DNA of 44,673 nt. It comes from DASZYT01 sp035545275. GTDB taxonomy: Bacteria; Patescibacteriota; Saccharimonadia; Saccharimonadales; UBA4665. The position numbers and the translations under genes were made by a program. The notes beneath the pieces are model-generated. The model ran no database searches. It was given only the letters and a program-made list of their open reading frames with translations, and was not told the origin of the DNA. The DNA lies in contig DASZYT010000002.1 in the NCBI GenBank assembly GCA_035545275.1, positions 1-44,673 of the forward strand, given 5' to 3'. Numbering within the stretch: the stretch's first letter is position 1; every line of letters begins with the position of its first letter. This document shows, piece after piece, positions 7,266 through 14,352 of this stretch.

Positions 7266-7283
7266 CCCGCCAAGGTTACCAAA
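7266..7283 (+). repeat. degenerate third copy of the tRNA-Glu 3' end
   Basis: CCCGCCAAGGTTACCAAA differs from the tRNA-Glu tail at three positions and, like the first copy, continues with GTAA. It lies 141 bp after the second copy. Confidence 0.7.
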
Positions 7284-7319
7284 GTAAGAAGCTTAGCTTG
7301 TCTGGGCTTTTTCTTTGGT
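7279..7319 (+). terminator. third terminator hairpin of the array
   Basis: CCAAAG and AAGAAGC-TTAG pair with CTGG-GC-TTTTTCTTTGG around a CTTGT loop (7297-7301). T-rich 3' arm. The same CTTGT loop occurs in the two hairpins upstream of the tRNA and in the terminator at 42941. Confidence 0.65.
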
Positions 7320-7409
7320 AGCACATAGTTCATGCAGAGAACCACCATAGCGTACTATTCTTTACAAATAAGCCAAAAAGGTATACACCAGTAAGAGAGG
7401 AATATACAT

Positions 7410-7859
7410 ATGAAATGGTACGAATATCTTGCACCCATGAGTCTACCTACCACCACAGCTGACATACCTTTGTATGGAGGGCAACCAACCCTGTCGACCC
7501 CAACGAAACAATCCACGGTTGACCCGGAGAGCGAGCTGCTGGCATTAGGTGTGCGGCTTAAGGGACTGGATGAATATGATAAGAAAGATTGGATGAGCTT
7601 ACGAGAGCGTGGCCTAGATTTACTTTCTCGGCATAAGAAGCTTAGTGCAGCGCTAGCATGTATGGCGATTATTTCCAGTGTGGCAGCAAGCAAACCGGCT
7701 ATCGTTTTAGAAGGATTACATGGAATCCAAGATGGTGCAACGGCATCCTTAGATAGGTTGGTGTTAGGTTTAGATCCAGACTTATCGACGAAGATGAATA
7801 GCGGCCAAGCGCATGGCCCTACGAGCATACCAACGTCGTATATAGAACACTCGTTATAG
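7410..7859 (+). CDS. small unknown protein with one membrane segment
   Basis: 149 residues, no family recognised. The N-terminal half is hydrophilic with a proline/threonine-rich start and a charged helix (ALGVRLKGLDEYDKKDWMSLRERGLDLL). A single hydrophobic segment (residues ~78-95, SAALACMAIISSVAASKPA) may be a membrane helix, followed by a ~50-residue tail. The start ATG is supported by AGAGAGG 9 nt upstream, a Shine-Dalgarno-type start unlike the leaderless housekeeping genes nearby. It ends directly against the convergent methyltransferase gene (stops adjacent). More AT-rich than its neighbours. Confidence 0.7.
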   Translation: MKWYEYLAPMSLPTTTADIPLYGGQPTLSTPTKQSTVDPESELLALGVRLKGLDEYDKKDWMSLRERGLDLLSRHKKLSAALACMAIISSVAASKPAIVLEGLHGIQDGATASLDRLVLGLDPDLSTKMNSGQAHGPTSIPTSYIEHSL

Positions 7860-8483
7860 CTAGTAGGACGTTATAACAGCGATGTTATGTTCTTGGTGTA
7901 AGTGGACGGATTTATCTTGAAAGAAATCGCGTACGGCGCGCTCCACGCCGGGGAGCGTTTCGCGCTGGTAGTCGTCGATGGTGATGACGCCGCCATCGCT
8001 CAGGCGTGGCCACACCAGCTGCAGCGAGGTCAGGATGGAGTCATAAAAATCGCCGTCTAAAAATGCAAAGGCAATGTGGCTGGGCAACTCGGTATCTGTC
8101 AGCTCGTCAAACCACGCTTTGTGGGTGAGGGGTGGCTGGAGCTTGGCGCGCCTGAACTCGCGCATAAATTGGTGCTTGCTAACTTTGAGTTCCCCTGCCT
8201 TAAAGTCGGTGCCCATGGCGCTGGCGTCCTGAATGGTTTTGGGCGGCAGACCGGCAAACGAATCATAGGCGTGGAACTCGCGCACATTGGACTGCTCATA
8301 TGCATCGAGCAGGCGGCGGATAAACACGCTGGTGGTGCCAATGTAACAGCCCAGCTCAGCGATGTAGCCTGGTACGTTTTGCCGAAGTACTTTTTCGAGC
8401 TCGCCTAGCACGACTTTGAGTGCTGGCTGGTCTATTTGGTCGGATATAATCGGATATTTTTGTAGTAACTCGTCACACGTCAT
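7860..8483 (-). CDS. TylF/MycF-like SAM-dependent methyltransferase
   Basis: 207-residue class I methyltransferase of the TylF (macrocin O-methyltransferase-like) type. Motif I is AELGCYIGTTS, followed by the acidic-loop region AYDSFAGLPP, then AFLDGDFYDS (metal- and substrate-binding Asp in this family) and DGGVITIDDY. Members methylate sugar hydroxyls in glycolipids, capsules or natural products; the substrate here is unknown. The ATG lies 4 nt after the umuC stop, so it is probably the last gene of the umu-like operon, an unusual partner. A weak AGGA site precedes it. Confidence 0.8.
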   Translation of the reverse strand: MTCDELLQKYPIISDQIDQPALKVVLGELEKVLRQNVPGYIAELGCYIGTTSVFIRRLLDAYEQSNVREFHAYDSFAGLPPKTIQDASAMGTDFKAGELKVSKHQFMREFRRAKLQPPLTHKAWFDELTDTELPSHIAFAFLDGDFYDSILTSLQLVWPRLSDGGVITIDDYQRETLPGVERAVRDFFQDKSVHLHQEHNIAVITSY

Positions 8484-8487
8484 GCTT

Positions 8488-9765
8488 CTATCCTACACGA
8501 AGTACGGGTAATTCGTCCCAGGCGGTGGTGTAGCGTGGGCTACGCGAGCCGCGCTTGGGCTCCCAGGAGTGGCTGAGATCTTCGGCGGCGCTGTGTACGG
8601 TGCCCTTGCCGAAACGGGCATTGAGGCCGTCGACGGCCCGCATGCGGGCGCGGCTAGCATCGACTGTGTCGGGCCTTACTTGCCCCAGTAAGTCGGTCTG
8701 CAGGGCTGTTTCGGGTATGAGGTCATAGAGAGTGATACCGGCACGGTGGTACAGCGGTCCGCGGCGGTAGGTGTGCTGCAGTAGCTGCACTAGCGCGGCA
8801 GTAAGGGTGCCGGTGTCGGCAGTAGGCGTGGCGAAAGGTGTTTCGGCGCTCAGCCAGCGGTAGCCTGGCTTGTTACGGTTGGTGGTAATGAATAAACTAG
8901 CCTTTTTAGCCAGCTGGCCTTCGCGGCGCAGCTCGAACGCCGCCCGGGCGGTCAGGCTGGCGACGGCTGCCTCGATTACGTGCGGCTCGGCCGTGTCCTG
9001 GCCAAACATGCGACCGCGCATGATGCTTTTTTGGGGCTCGCTGTGCACCTTGAGCGGTAAACAGCTGGTGCCGTTGAGCTCGGCTACCATGTGGCGGCCG
9101 TGGAGGCCCATGAGACGGTCAGCACGCCGGGGGGCTAGCTGGGCAAGGTCGTAGGCGGTAAAAAGGCCCTCGGCCTTTAACTTGGGTGCCAGGCGCCAGC
9201 CGACGCCCCAAATATCTTTGAGTGGAGTCGCTTGCAGGTACGGTCTAGTATCAATGTCTAGCAGGCTGAGGACACCATGTAGGTCGTCGCTTTTTTTGGC
9301 GCGCTCGGCGGCCAGTTTGGCCAAGGTTTTGCTGGTGGCGATGCCGATAGACACCGGCACGCCGATTTCTTTGAGGATGCGGCCGCGCACTGCCCTACCC
9401 CACGCCGTATAGTCGGTGATGGGAAGGTCGGATAGATCCAAGAAGGACTCATCTACCGAATAAACCTCGATGTGCGGCGTGAGGGCCGTTAGCACACAGG
9501 TAATGCGCTCAGAAATATCGCCGTACAGCTCGAAATTGGCGCTAAACTGTACGACGCCCTGCTCCTTGAAGAGTTGGCGATATTTGAAGGCCGGAGCACC
9601 CATAGGGATGTCCAAGCGCTTGGCTTCGTTAGACCGCGCTACGGCACAGCCGTCGTTGCTACTCAGTACTACCACCGGCTTGCCCTCCAGATCTGGCCGA
9701 AAGATTCTTTCGCATGATACGAAAAAGTTGTTGCAGTCGATGAGTGCGAAGATGGTATTTTTCAT
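8488..9765 (-). CDS. umuC: Y-family translesion DNA polymerase, UmuC type
   Basis: 425 residues, close to E. coli UmuC (422). Polymerase catalysis residues are in ALIDCNNFF (first metal Asp; the steric-gate position is Phe) and YSVDESFLDLS (Asp-Glu pair). KPVVVLSSNDGCAVARSNEAK and GIATSKTLAKLA are typical. A helix-hairpin-helix-like region (IWGVGWRLAPKLKAEGL) and little finger follow. QTDLL near residue 360 fits the beta-clamp-binding position, and the C-terminal SPRYTTAWDELP matches UmuC. The start is ATG 9765, preceded by AAAAGGAC; the frame stays open far upstream but that part is non-coding in character. It is third in the operon after an unknown gene and a UmuD-like gene. Confidence 0.93.
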   Translation of the reverse strand: MKNTIFALIDCNNFFVSCERIFRPDLEGKPVVVLSSNDGCAVARSNEAKRLDIPMGAPAFKYRQLFKEQGVVQFSANFELYGDISERITCVLTALTPHIEVYSVDESFLDLSDLPITDYTAWGRAVRGRILKEIGVPVSIGIATSKTLAKLAAERAKKSDDLHGVLSLLDIDTRPYLQATPLKDIWGVGWRLAPKLKAEGLFTAYDLAQLAPRRADRLMGLHGRHMVAELNGTSCLPLKVHSEPQKSIMRGRMFGQDTAEPHVIEAAVASLTARAAFELRREGQLAKKASLFITTNRNKPGYRWLSAETPFATPTADTGTLTAALVQLLQHTYRRGPLYHRAGITLYDLIPETALQTDLLGQVRPDTVDASRARMRAVDGLNARFGKGTVHSAAEDLSHSWEPKRGSRSPRYTTAWDELPVLRVG

Positions 9766-9783
9766 AAGAATAGTCCTTTTCAT

Positions 9784-9801
9784 GTTCTTTCGATAAAGAA
9801 C
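9784..9801. promoter_or_regulatory. palindrome GTTCTTT-N4-AAAGAAC just upstream of umuC
   Basis: Perfect 7-bp dyad with a 4-bp centre, ending 19 bp before the umuC start codon. It could be an operator or a small RNA hairpin. It is not a known LexA box (those are GAAC-N4-GTTC or CTGT-N8-ACAG). Confidence 0.5.
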
Positions 9802-9807
9802 CAAATC

Positions 9808-9835
9808 CTTACTTTTGGCTTGAACCAAAAGTAAG
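9808..9835 (-). terminator. 11-bp hairpin between umuD-like gene and umuC
   Basis: CTTACTTTTGG (9808-9818) pairs perfectly with CCAAAAGTAAG (9825-9835). In the minus direction it is followed by GATTTGG, not a clean T run, so it may slow rather than end transcription from the upstream genes into umuC. Confidence 0.5.
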
Positions 9836-9889
9836 CAAAAGTTCAAGGCCGATGCATCCCTCCCCGCAGCTGTTGTAAAGTCGGGCAAT

Positions 9890-9958
9890 AGAACGCACAA
9901 CTCACGATTTTTCTTATTAATCTTTGTGGAATGAAAATCGCTTAGACATGTGCGTTCT
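9890..9958. repeat. inverted repeat in the umuD-umuC intergenic region
   Basis: AGAACGCACA (9890-9899) and TGTGCGTTCT (9949-9958) are exact inverted copies. An inner pair CGATTTT/AAAATCG (9905-9911, 9934-9940) extends the fold. It lies in the unusually long 260-bp gap between two genes of one apparent operon. Confidence 0.65.
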
Positions 9959-10025
9959 TTGAATTGTCGCCTTGTACAACATCTGATGGTTGAGGTGCTG
10001 CAATGGCCGTCTAAGCTGCAGCCCT

Positions 10026-10397
10026 TCATGCTTTGACGTCCGCTGTATATTGGTGGATGGTGGCGGTGAGGACGCCCCACAGCTCTGCCTCGGGGGCGAG
10101 CCGGTGGAGCGGTGACAGCACGAACCTGCCGTCTTGCCAGGCGGCCACAGTGTCGGTGCGCCGAGGGTTGGGCGCGCGGTCGATGACGGCAATGTCGCCA
10201 TCGTATATGCCCCGGTCGGCCCAGGCATGACCCTGGATACGAAAGCAGAACGTGCTACTAGGGTTCTGCACCAGCAACCGATTAAAGTCTAGCGCCGGCC
10301 GCGACGACGTCTTACCGGCCGCTGGGTTGGGAAAGCCGGAATGTATGGCGACTCCGTCAGGCGTGCCTTCGGCCATAGCTTCAATACCGTAGTCCAT
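10026..10397 (-). CDS. UmuD-like protein lacking the Ser/Lys protease dyad
   Basis: 123 residues that align well with UmuD: the cleavage-site region SGFPNPAAG (E. coli CGFPSPAAD), FNRLLVQNPSSTF, GIYDGDIAVID and DTVAAWQDGRFVL. UmuD normally cuts itself after RecA contact using Ser60 and Lys97, and UmuD' then joins UmuC as Pol V. Here the serine position is Ala58 (QGHAW instead of SGDSM) and the lysine position is Ser95 (FVLSPL instead of FTVKKL), so self-cleavage cannot occur by the known mechanism. The start is ATG 10397 with AGGAGG. The partner umuC follows on the same strand. It may act uncleaved as an accessory subunit. The alignment is clear; the consequence is inferred. Confidence 0.85.
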   Translation of the reverse strand: MDYGIEAMAEGTPDGVAIHSGFPNPAAGKTSSRPALDFNRLLVQNPSSTFCFRIQGHAWADRGIYDGDIAVIDRAPNPRRTDTVAAWQDGRFVLSPLHRLAPEAELWGVLTATIHQYTADVKA

Positions 10398-10431
10398 AAT
10401 CGTTCCTCCTGTGTTAGATGAGATGTGTGTT

Positions 10432-10737
10432 TCATGCGAGTGCTCCGGCAGACTTAATGGTAACGAGGGTCCAGTGGTTGCCCTCCTGGCGCAGACGGTA
10501 TGTGGCGCCCTGGCTATCACGCACATCGAACAGACGCACCAGGTGCTGGCCTTTGCGCACCAGGTATTGCATGCCCTGCTCGGCAAACGTGTACTCGCGG
10601 TTACTCCACACCATTCGGCGTGGGAAGCCTTGCAGATTGCGCTTGTCGGATGCGGGACGAAAGCCGATGGATGTAATCTCGACTTCGTTGTTGATGATGC
10701 GATTTTGGTTTTTGAAAGAGATAGTAAAAGAGTCCAT
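10432..10737 (-). CDS. unknown 101-aa protein, first gene of the umu operon
   Basis: No family recognised. The start ATG 10737 is chosen because GAGGAGGG lies just upstream; the longer frame to 10782 has no such site. The protein is basic and beta-rich in appearance (FTISFKNQNRII, VEITSIGFRPA, YLVRKGQHLVRLFDVRD, HWTLVTIKSAG), with no signal peptide or membrane segment. It ends 34 bp before the UmuD-like gene, whose own AGGAGG site lies in the gap. The position suggests a role in the same damage-tolerance module, for instance as a regulator or polymerase accessory factor, but this is inference. Confidence 0.75.
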   Translation of the reverse strand: MDSFTISFKNQNRIINNEVEITSIGFRPASDKRNLQGFPRRMVWSNREYTFAEQGMQYLVRKGQHLVRLFDVRDSQGATYRLRQEGNHWTLVTIKSAGALA

Positions 10738-11060
10738 ATTCCCTCCTCGGAATTTTAAGAGTTGCCAAGAGACACTGCGCAAAGTTTTTGCCAGCGAACG
10801 GATTTTTTGTGAGGAGAAGCTACCTGGATAAGGACAAACACCGCTCAGCTTGTACTATGACCGGGAAGCTTAGTGAATATGGGGGCGCTCAGTGACCGGA
10901 GTGTGATTGCCCAAAGCGTTATATAAGTCTGTGCGGAGGAACGAAATGCATCGAGCCCGCACACGGCTGGACCATCATTATAGACCCGCTAAACGGTACC
11001 GTGTCAACACGATTTTTCGCACATTCTTAAGAAAATTATAAGCTGTCAGATACAGGCTGT
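10738..11060. other. 323-bp intergenic region upstream of the umu operon
   Basis: It holds the umu operon leader on the minus strand, a possible 31-codon ORF on the plus strand (10946-11041) and AT-rich sequence around 11015-11045. I looked for Gram-positive (GAAC-N4-GTTC) and proteobacterial (CTGT-N8-ACAG) LexA boxes and saw none. Confidence 0.6.
10946..11041 (+). CDS. possible 31-aa basic peptide
   Basis: ATG at 10946 preceded by GCGGAGGAACGAA, a very good Shine-Dalgarno spacing, and ending TAA at 11039-11041. The peptide begins MHRARTRLDHHYRP and is rich in Arg, Lys and His. AT-rich TATATAAG sequence ~20 nt upstream of the ribosome binding site could be a -10 region. It is divergent from the umu operon and convergent with the response regulator gene. 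Too short for certainty; it may be a real small protein or a leader peptide. Confidence 0.3.
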   Translation: MHRARTRLDHHYRPAKRYRVNTIFRTFLRKL

Positions 11061-11462
11061 TTAGGCGTTGACAGTACTGAGGAACTCTACCAGCTCGCGG
11101 GGGGTTATCTCGGCTTTCACCAGGTAGCCGTCGGCCTGTTTTTCGATGTCGGCGCGTACTTCGTCACGCTGTTCTAGATTGGTCGTGATGATGATTTTGG
11201 CGTGCAAGTTGGGCGTTTTGGCTGGATCACGCAGCGCGCGCAGAATTTCGATGCCGGTTAGGTTGGGCACCATGAGGTCCAGCAAAATGATGTCGTATTG
11301 GTCGGTCTGGGCGCGTTCCAGCCCCTTTTGGCCATCAAGTTCAATATCGACACTGTAGCCGGACTTGGTGAGCGCTCGGGCGTACAGCTCGCTGATAAAA
11401 TGTTCGTCCTCAATACAGAGGACTTTTTTGTTGGTACCAGGTTGAGGAGAGTCGGGCTGCAT
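11061..11462 (-). CDS. single-domain response regulator
   Basis: 133 residues consisting only of a receiver domain after a short proline-rich start: VLCIEDE with the acidic residues, phosphoacceptor Asp62 in IILLDLMVP, Thr in IIITTNLEQ and Lys in YLVKAEI. There is no output domain, so signalling is probably by protein contact or by phosphate relay. It starts 21 nt after the histidine kinase gene on the same strand, which makes that kinase its likely partner. It resembles the receiver of the long-tailed regulator at 3963-5282, indicating a duplicated kinase/regulator module in this window. Confidence 0.9.
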   Translation of the reverse strand: MQPDSPQPGTNKKVLCIEDEHFISELYARALTKSGYSVDIELDGQKGLERAQTDQYDIILLDLMVPNLTGIEILRALRDPAKTPNLHAKIIITTNLEQRDEVRADIEKQADGYLVKAEITPRELVEFLSTVNA

Positions 11463-11483
11463 ATATGTTTAGTGTATCATGCT

Positions 11484-13022
11484 TTAACGGCGGTACAGTG
11501 AATGGTTCTTGATCCAGCCGTGGGCGCCACGCACCATTTCCTTGTTGTCACTGTCTTTGACTTCGGCAGCCAGTTTAGCATACGGTACCAGCGTAAAGCC
11601 AAAAATACTCCCCTCGCCTAGCTTGGAGCGAACCCAGATGTTGCCGCCGTGCGCAGTGATGATGGCCTTCGACAAGTATAGTCCCAGGCCGGTGCCGCCG
11701 ATTTGGGCGCGGTTGTGGTGATCACGGTAAAACTTGGTGAACAGGTGCGGCATAATGGTTGACGGAATGCCGACGCCCCAGTCCTGCACAGTGGTTTCGA
11801 CGAGCCCGTCTTTAGTGAGATAGGTACTAATGCGGATACGCTTGCTCTGGCCGCTGTACTTGATGGCATTGTCAACCAGATTGTAGATAACCTCGTGGAT
11901 GCTGACGCGATCGATGCCGACCGGTGGTAGTCCGGGGGCGATGCTGTATTCGAGGGTTATACCACGCACTTTTGCCCGCAGCGCCATGGCATTGGCGGCG
12001 CTTTTGATGATAGTGGGCCAATCTTCTTCGTGCAGCTGCAGCTCCAGTTGATCGTCGTCTACCCGGGCTACGTTGAGAATGTTGTTCACGAAGGCGGTCA
12101 GCTGTTGGGCGCTGGCGCTCATCTTGAACATAAAATCTTTCATTTGCGGGTCGAGCTTGTCGGACAACTCTTCCTCGAACGCTTCAATGTAGCCGCGGAG
12201 CAACGTGAGCGGCGTGCGCAGTTCATGGACGGACAACGCAATAAAGCTCACTGCTTGGTCGTCTTGTTGGTAGCGCTTGGTGTGGTCAAAAAGTACCAGC
12301 ATAGTTTCGATACCGTCCGGGTTGCCTTTGTTATAGTATGCCGCCAGGTCGAACAGCAGCGTGGGATGATTATCGAGCACGTTCATGCGTACCCGCTCCC
12401 AACTCTGGGTGGCAGTAACGGCATTGGTTTTGACGGCTTTCAGCCACTTGTCAAAGGTGTCTTCGCTGGGGAAAGACATGTCGAGCACCATGTAGACGTT
12501 CTTGCCTACCATTTCGTTTGCGGGGATGCCAATGTACGTGCCGGCCAATTCATTGGCAAAAAGAATATTTTGCTGTGAGTCCAGGACAATAAACGGGAGC
12601 GGCAAGGAGCTGGCTATAAAGTTGGCGTGGAGGTCCTTGCTTTTTTGGACCGCTACGGCCTCGCTGTGCTCAGCCATGGTGGCAATCTGGTATATCTGAG
12701 AAGTAAGGCTGGCGACCAGTTCTCTGCCAAACCGCACTTTTTCAATATCGGGCGCCGGTGCGTCGTTTGCCTCAGGAGAAGTGTGCAATACGGCCTGCCA
12801 AAGGGATCGTATGGGCTGGATAAAGAGGTTGCTGATTGTTAGCGTGACGACGACGATGCCCGCCAGCGCCAAGGCCACCGCGACACCGAGCGTGAGGTAC
12901 CACGGGAAGCCGGCAAAGAAACCACCGAACCCTACCCATCCAAGCAAGACGACATTTTCAAGGAGTACCACCCACCCCAGATGGCGCCGCATGTGTTTGG
13001 AAAGGCGCTGCAAGTGATCCAT
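11484..13022 (-). CDS. two-helix membrane sensor histidine kinase with PAS domain
   Basis: 512 residues. Two closely spaced membrane helices (about 17-38 and 41-68) are joined by a very short loop, so there is almost no extracellular sensor. A linker, a PAS domain (~135-255, FIVLDSQQNILFANELA), a HisKA domain with His266 in LSVHELRTP, and a HATPase_c domain with N box NLVDNAIKYS, G1 DWGVGIP (Trp in place of the usual Thr/Ser) and G2 GTGLGLYLSK follow. It lies 3 nt after the DUF3048 gene and 21 nt before the response regulator, so all three are probably cotranscribed. Possible input: membrane or cell-envelope state. Confidence 0.92.
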   Translation of the reverse strand: MDHLQRLSKHMRRHLGWVVLLENVVLLGWVGFGGFFAGFPWYLTLGVAVALALAGIVVVTLTISNLFIQPIRSLWQAVLHTSPEANDAPAPDIEKVRFGRELVASLTSQIYQIATMAEHSEAVAVQKSKDLHANFIASSLPLPFIVLDSQQNILFANELAGTYIGIPANEMVGKNVYMVLDMSFPSEDTFDKWLKAVKTNAVTATQSWERVRMNVLDNHPTLLFDLAAYYNKGNPDGIETMLVLFDHTKRYQQDDQAVSFIALSVHELRTPLTLLRGYIEAFEEELSDKLDPQMKDFMFKMSASAQQLTAFVNNILNVARVDDDQLELQLHEEDWPTIIKSAANAMALRAKVRGITLEYSIAPGLPPVGIDRVSIHEVIYNLVDNAIKYSGQSKRIRISTYLTKDGLVETTVQDWGVGIPSTIMPHLFTKFYRDHHNRAQIGGTGLGLYLSKAIITAHGGNIWVRSKLGEGSIFGFTLVPYAKLAAEVKDSDNKEMVRGAHGWIKNHSLYRR

Positions 13023-13025
13023 GGC

Positions 13026-14321
13026 TTATGGCTTATAGCTGACGTCTCCTGAGCTCGCCAGGGCGCTTACCCACGTCTGGCCCGGATCGAGCTTAATGGT
13101 AGCTCCGCTGGCATCGGTAAAGGTGAACTGACTGGTGCGGGAAGCTTTGTGCCAGGTGCCCTTGATGACAGTGCCGTCCTGGAAAACGTACAGTTGGCCG
13201 CTGCCGATGGTATTGTAGTACGAGTGATAGCCATCCGCCTCGAGGTGGTATGGCATGACTAACGCCAGCACGACCTTCGGTGCAAGTTGTGTCTGGTGTC
13301 CATTCGCGTCCACTACGACATGGGGCTGGCCGCCCTCATAACGCTTGTAGGCGTTACTTGCCTTATCGTACGTGTAGTGCACGTTGTAATAGTAGCCGGA
13401 GAACGTCAGATCGATATTCTTGGCAGTGATAGACTTGCTGGGCGCAGCCTTTTCATTGCGGACAAAACCAATGTAATTACTGCTGGTATACCCCTTGGAC
13501 TTTTCAAGTGTATGTAATTTGGCCAGCGAGGTATACGCATTGTGGGGAGCGTAGCGGCTATTGATACGCCAATAGGCACCGCTGTTATAAAACTGGTCGA
13601 GGTCGCGGACGTGCCAATTCTTAATGTCCTGCAAGGCCTCGGGGCTGCCCCCGACATGGGCAAAGCCCGCATCAAAGCCCAGCGCCCACTCCAGATAATA
13701 CGGGCGAGCCGAACGTACCGGTCCGACATAGCTGGGGCTGTTGTCTTGATACAGCGCCAAAAACCGCGTAATACCGCCCTCGGCAATGGCCTCAAATACC
13801 ACACCGGCTTGGTCGAGCCCGGATTGCGGCCGAGCATCGGGATAAAAGTTCTCGATCATCACACCTGTTACCGGCAGTTTGTTGACAGATGGAGCTACCG
13901 GCAATCCGGTTAGGGTGGAATAGGTAATAACAGGCTTGGGTGGTACGTATTTTTTGTAGTGAGGAGTAGGTGGCGGGGTTGGTGTGCGGTGTGTGTAGAC
14001 GTAAAGGTTGATGCCACCGGCAATAAGGATGAGTACAGCGCCCACAATCCCTAGCTGTAGCCTAGTGGGCGGCCACACGGGTTTATACCACGGGTGACCG
14101 GGGTGCGAATGGGCCGGATGAAAGGTATCTGGTGGGTCCGGGAGCTCGGGCTTGTGCTTGGGAGCATCCGGTGTAACGCCTGGAAATTCCTCCGATGAGT
14201 CTATTGCCACACTATCTGCCTCCAGGTTATCGAGGTCCGGCAAAGGCGGTCGATCGGGCTTGGGTAATGGCTCAATTACTTTTGGTTTTCGGCGCCCTAA
14301 AGGTGCCCCATTGTCGTCCAT
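13026..14321 (-). CDS. DUF3048 (YerB-like) membrane-anchored extracellular protein
   Basis: 431 residues from the ATG at 14321. An acidic, proline-rich cytosolic N-terminus (~120 residues) precedes one membrane helix (~128-150, LQLGIVGAVLILIAGGINLYV), a proline-rich spacer, and an extracytoplasmic DUF3048 region. That region shows LTGLPV, PVTGVMIENFYPDARPQSGL, VFEAIAEGGITRFLALY, YVGPVRSARPYYLEW, GGSPEAL and DPGQTWV near the end. The molecular function of this family is unknown; Bacillus YerB is the usual reference. The ATG is 7 nt after a TACAAT box with no ribosome binding site, which fixes the start; the longer frame upstream runs into gltX. First gene of an operon with a kinase and regulator. 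Confidence 0.88.
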   Translation of the reverse strand: MDDNGAPLGRRKPKVIEPLPKPDRPPLPDLDNLEADSVAIDSSEEFPGVTPDAPKHKPELPDPPDTFHPAHSHPGHPWYKPVWPPTRLQLGIVGAVLILIAGGINLYVYTHRTPTPPPTPHYKKYVPPKPVITYSTLTGLPVAPSVNKLPVTGVMIENFYPDARPQSGLDQAGVVFEAIAEGGITRFLALYQDNSPSYVGPVRSARPYYLEWALGFDAGFAHVGGSPEALQDIKNWHVRDLDQFYNSGAYWRINSRYAPHNAYTSLAKLHTLEKSKGYTSSNYIGFVRNEKAAPSKSITAKNIDLTFSGYYYNVHYTYDKASNAYKRYEGGQPHVVVDANGHQTQLAPKVVLALVMPYHLEADGYHSYYNTIGSGQLYVFQDGTVIKGTWHKASRTSQFTFTDASGATIKLDPGQTWVSALASSGDVSYKP

Positions 14322-14328
14322 GGTCTTT

Positions 14329-14334
14329 ATTGTA
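14329..14334 (-). promoter_or_regulatory. -10 box of the DUF3048-kinase-regulator operon, leaderless-type
   Basis: TACAAT on the minus strand, 7 nt before the ATG at 14321, in the 31-bp gap after gltX. No ribosome binding site. Confidence 0.65.
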
Positions 14335-14352
14335 GCAACGCTTACGCTTAAA

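Larger units (their letters stand above)
6666..7409. other. 744-bp region without protein genes: hairpins, tRNA-Glu and a tandem RNA-like array
   Basis: This region separates the divergent kinase gene and the small gene at 7410. It holds two long hairpins (6791-6829, 6849-6901), tRNA-Glu (6920-6996), three terminator-like hairpins, two covarying structured elements, and then ~90 bp of unassigned leader before the gene at 7410. No credible ORF exists here; the 65-codon minus-strand frame is only the antisense of tRNA sequence. Confidence 0.8.

Noticed and set aside
6981..7283. Integrase attachment sites of a mobile element
   Set aside because: The direct repeats of the tRNA tail look like att sites, but they enclose only ~140 bp and no integrase or cargo is nearby.
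9766..10080. N-terminal extension of the umuC frame
   Set aside because: Contains the inverted repeats and reads like non-coding sequence; ATG 9765 with AAAAGGAC matches the normal UmuC start.
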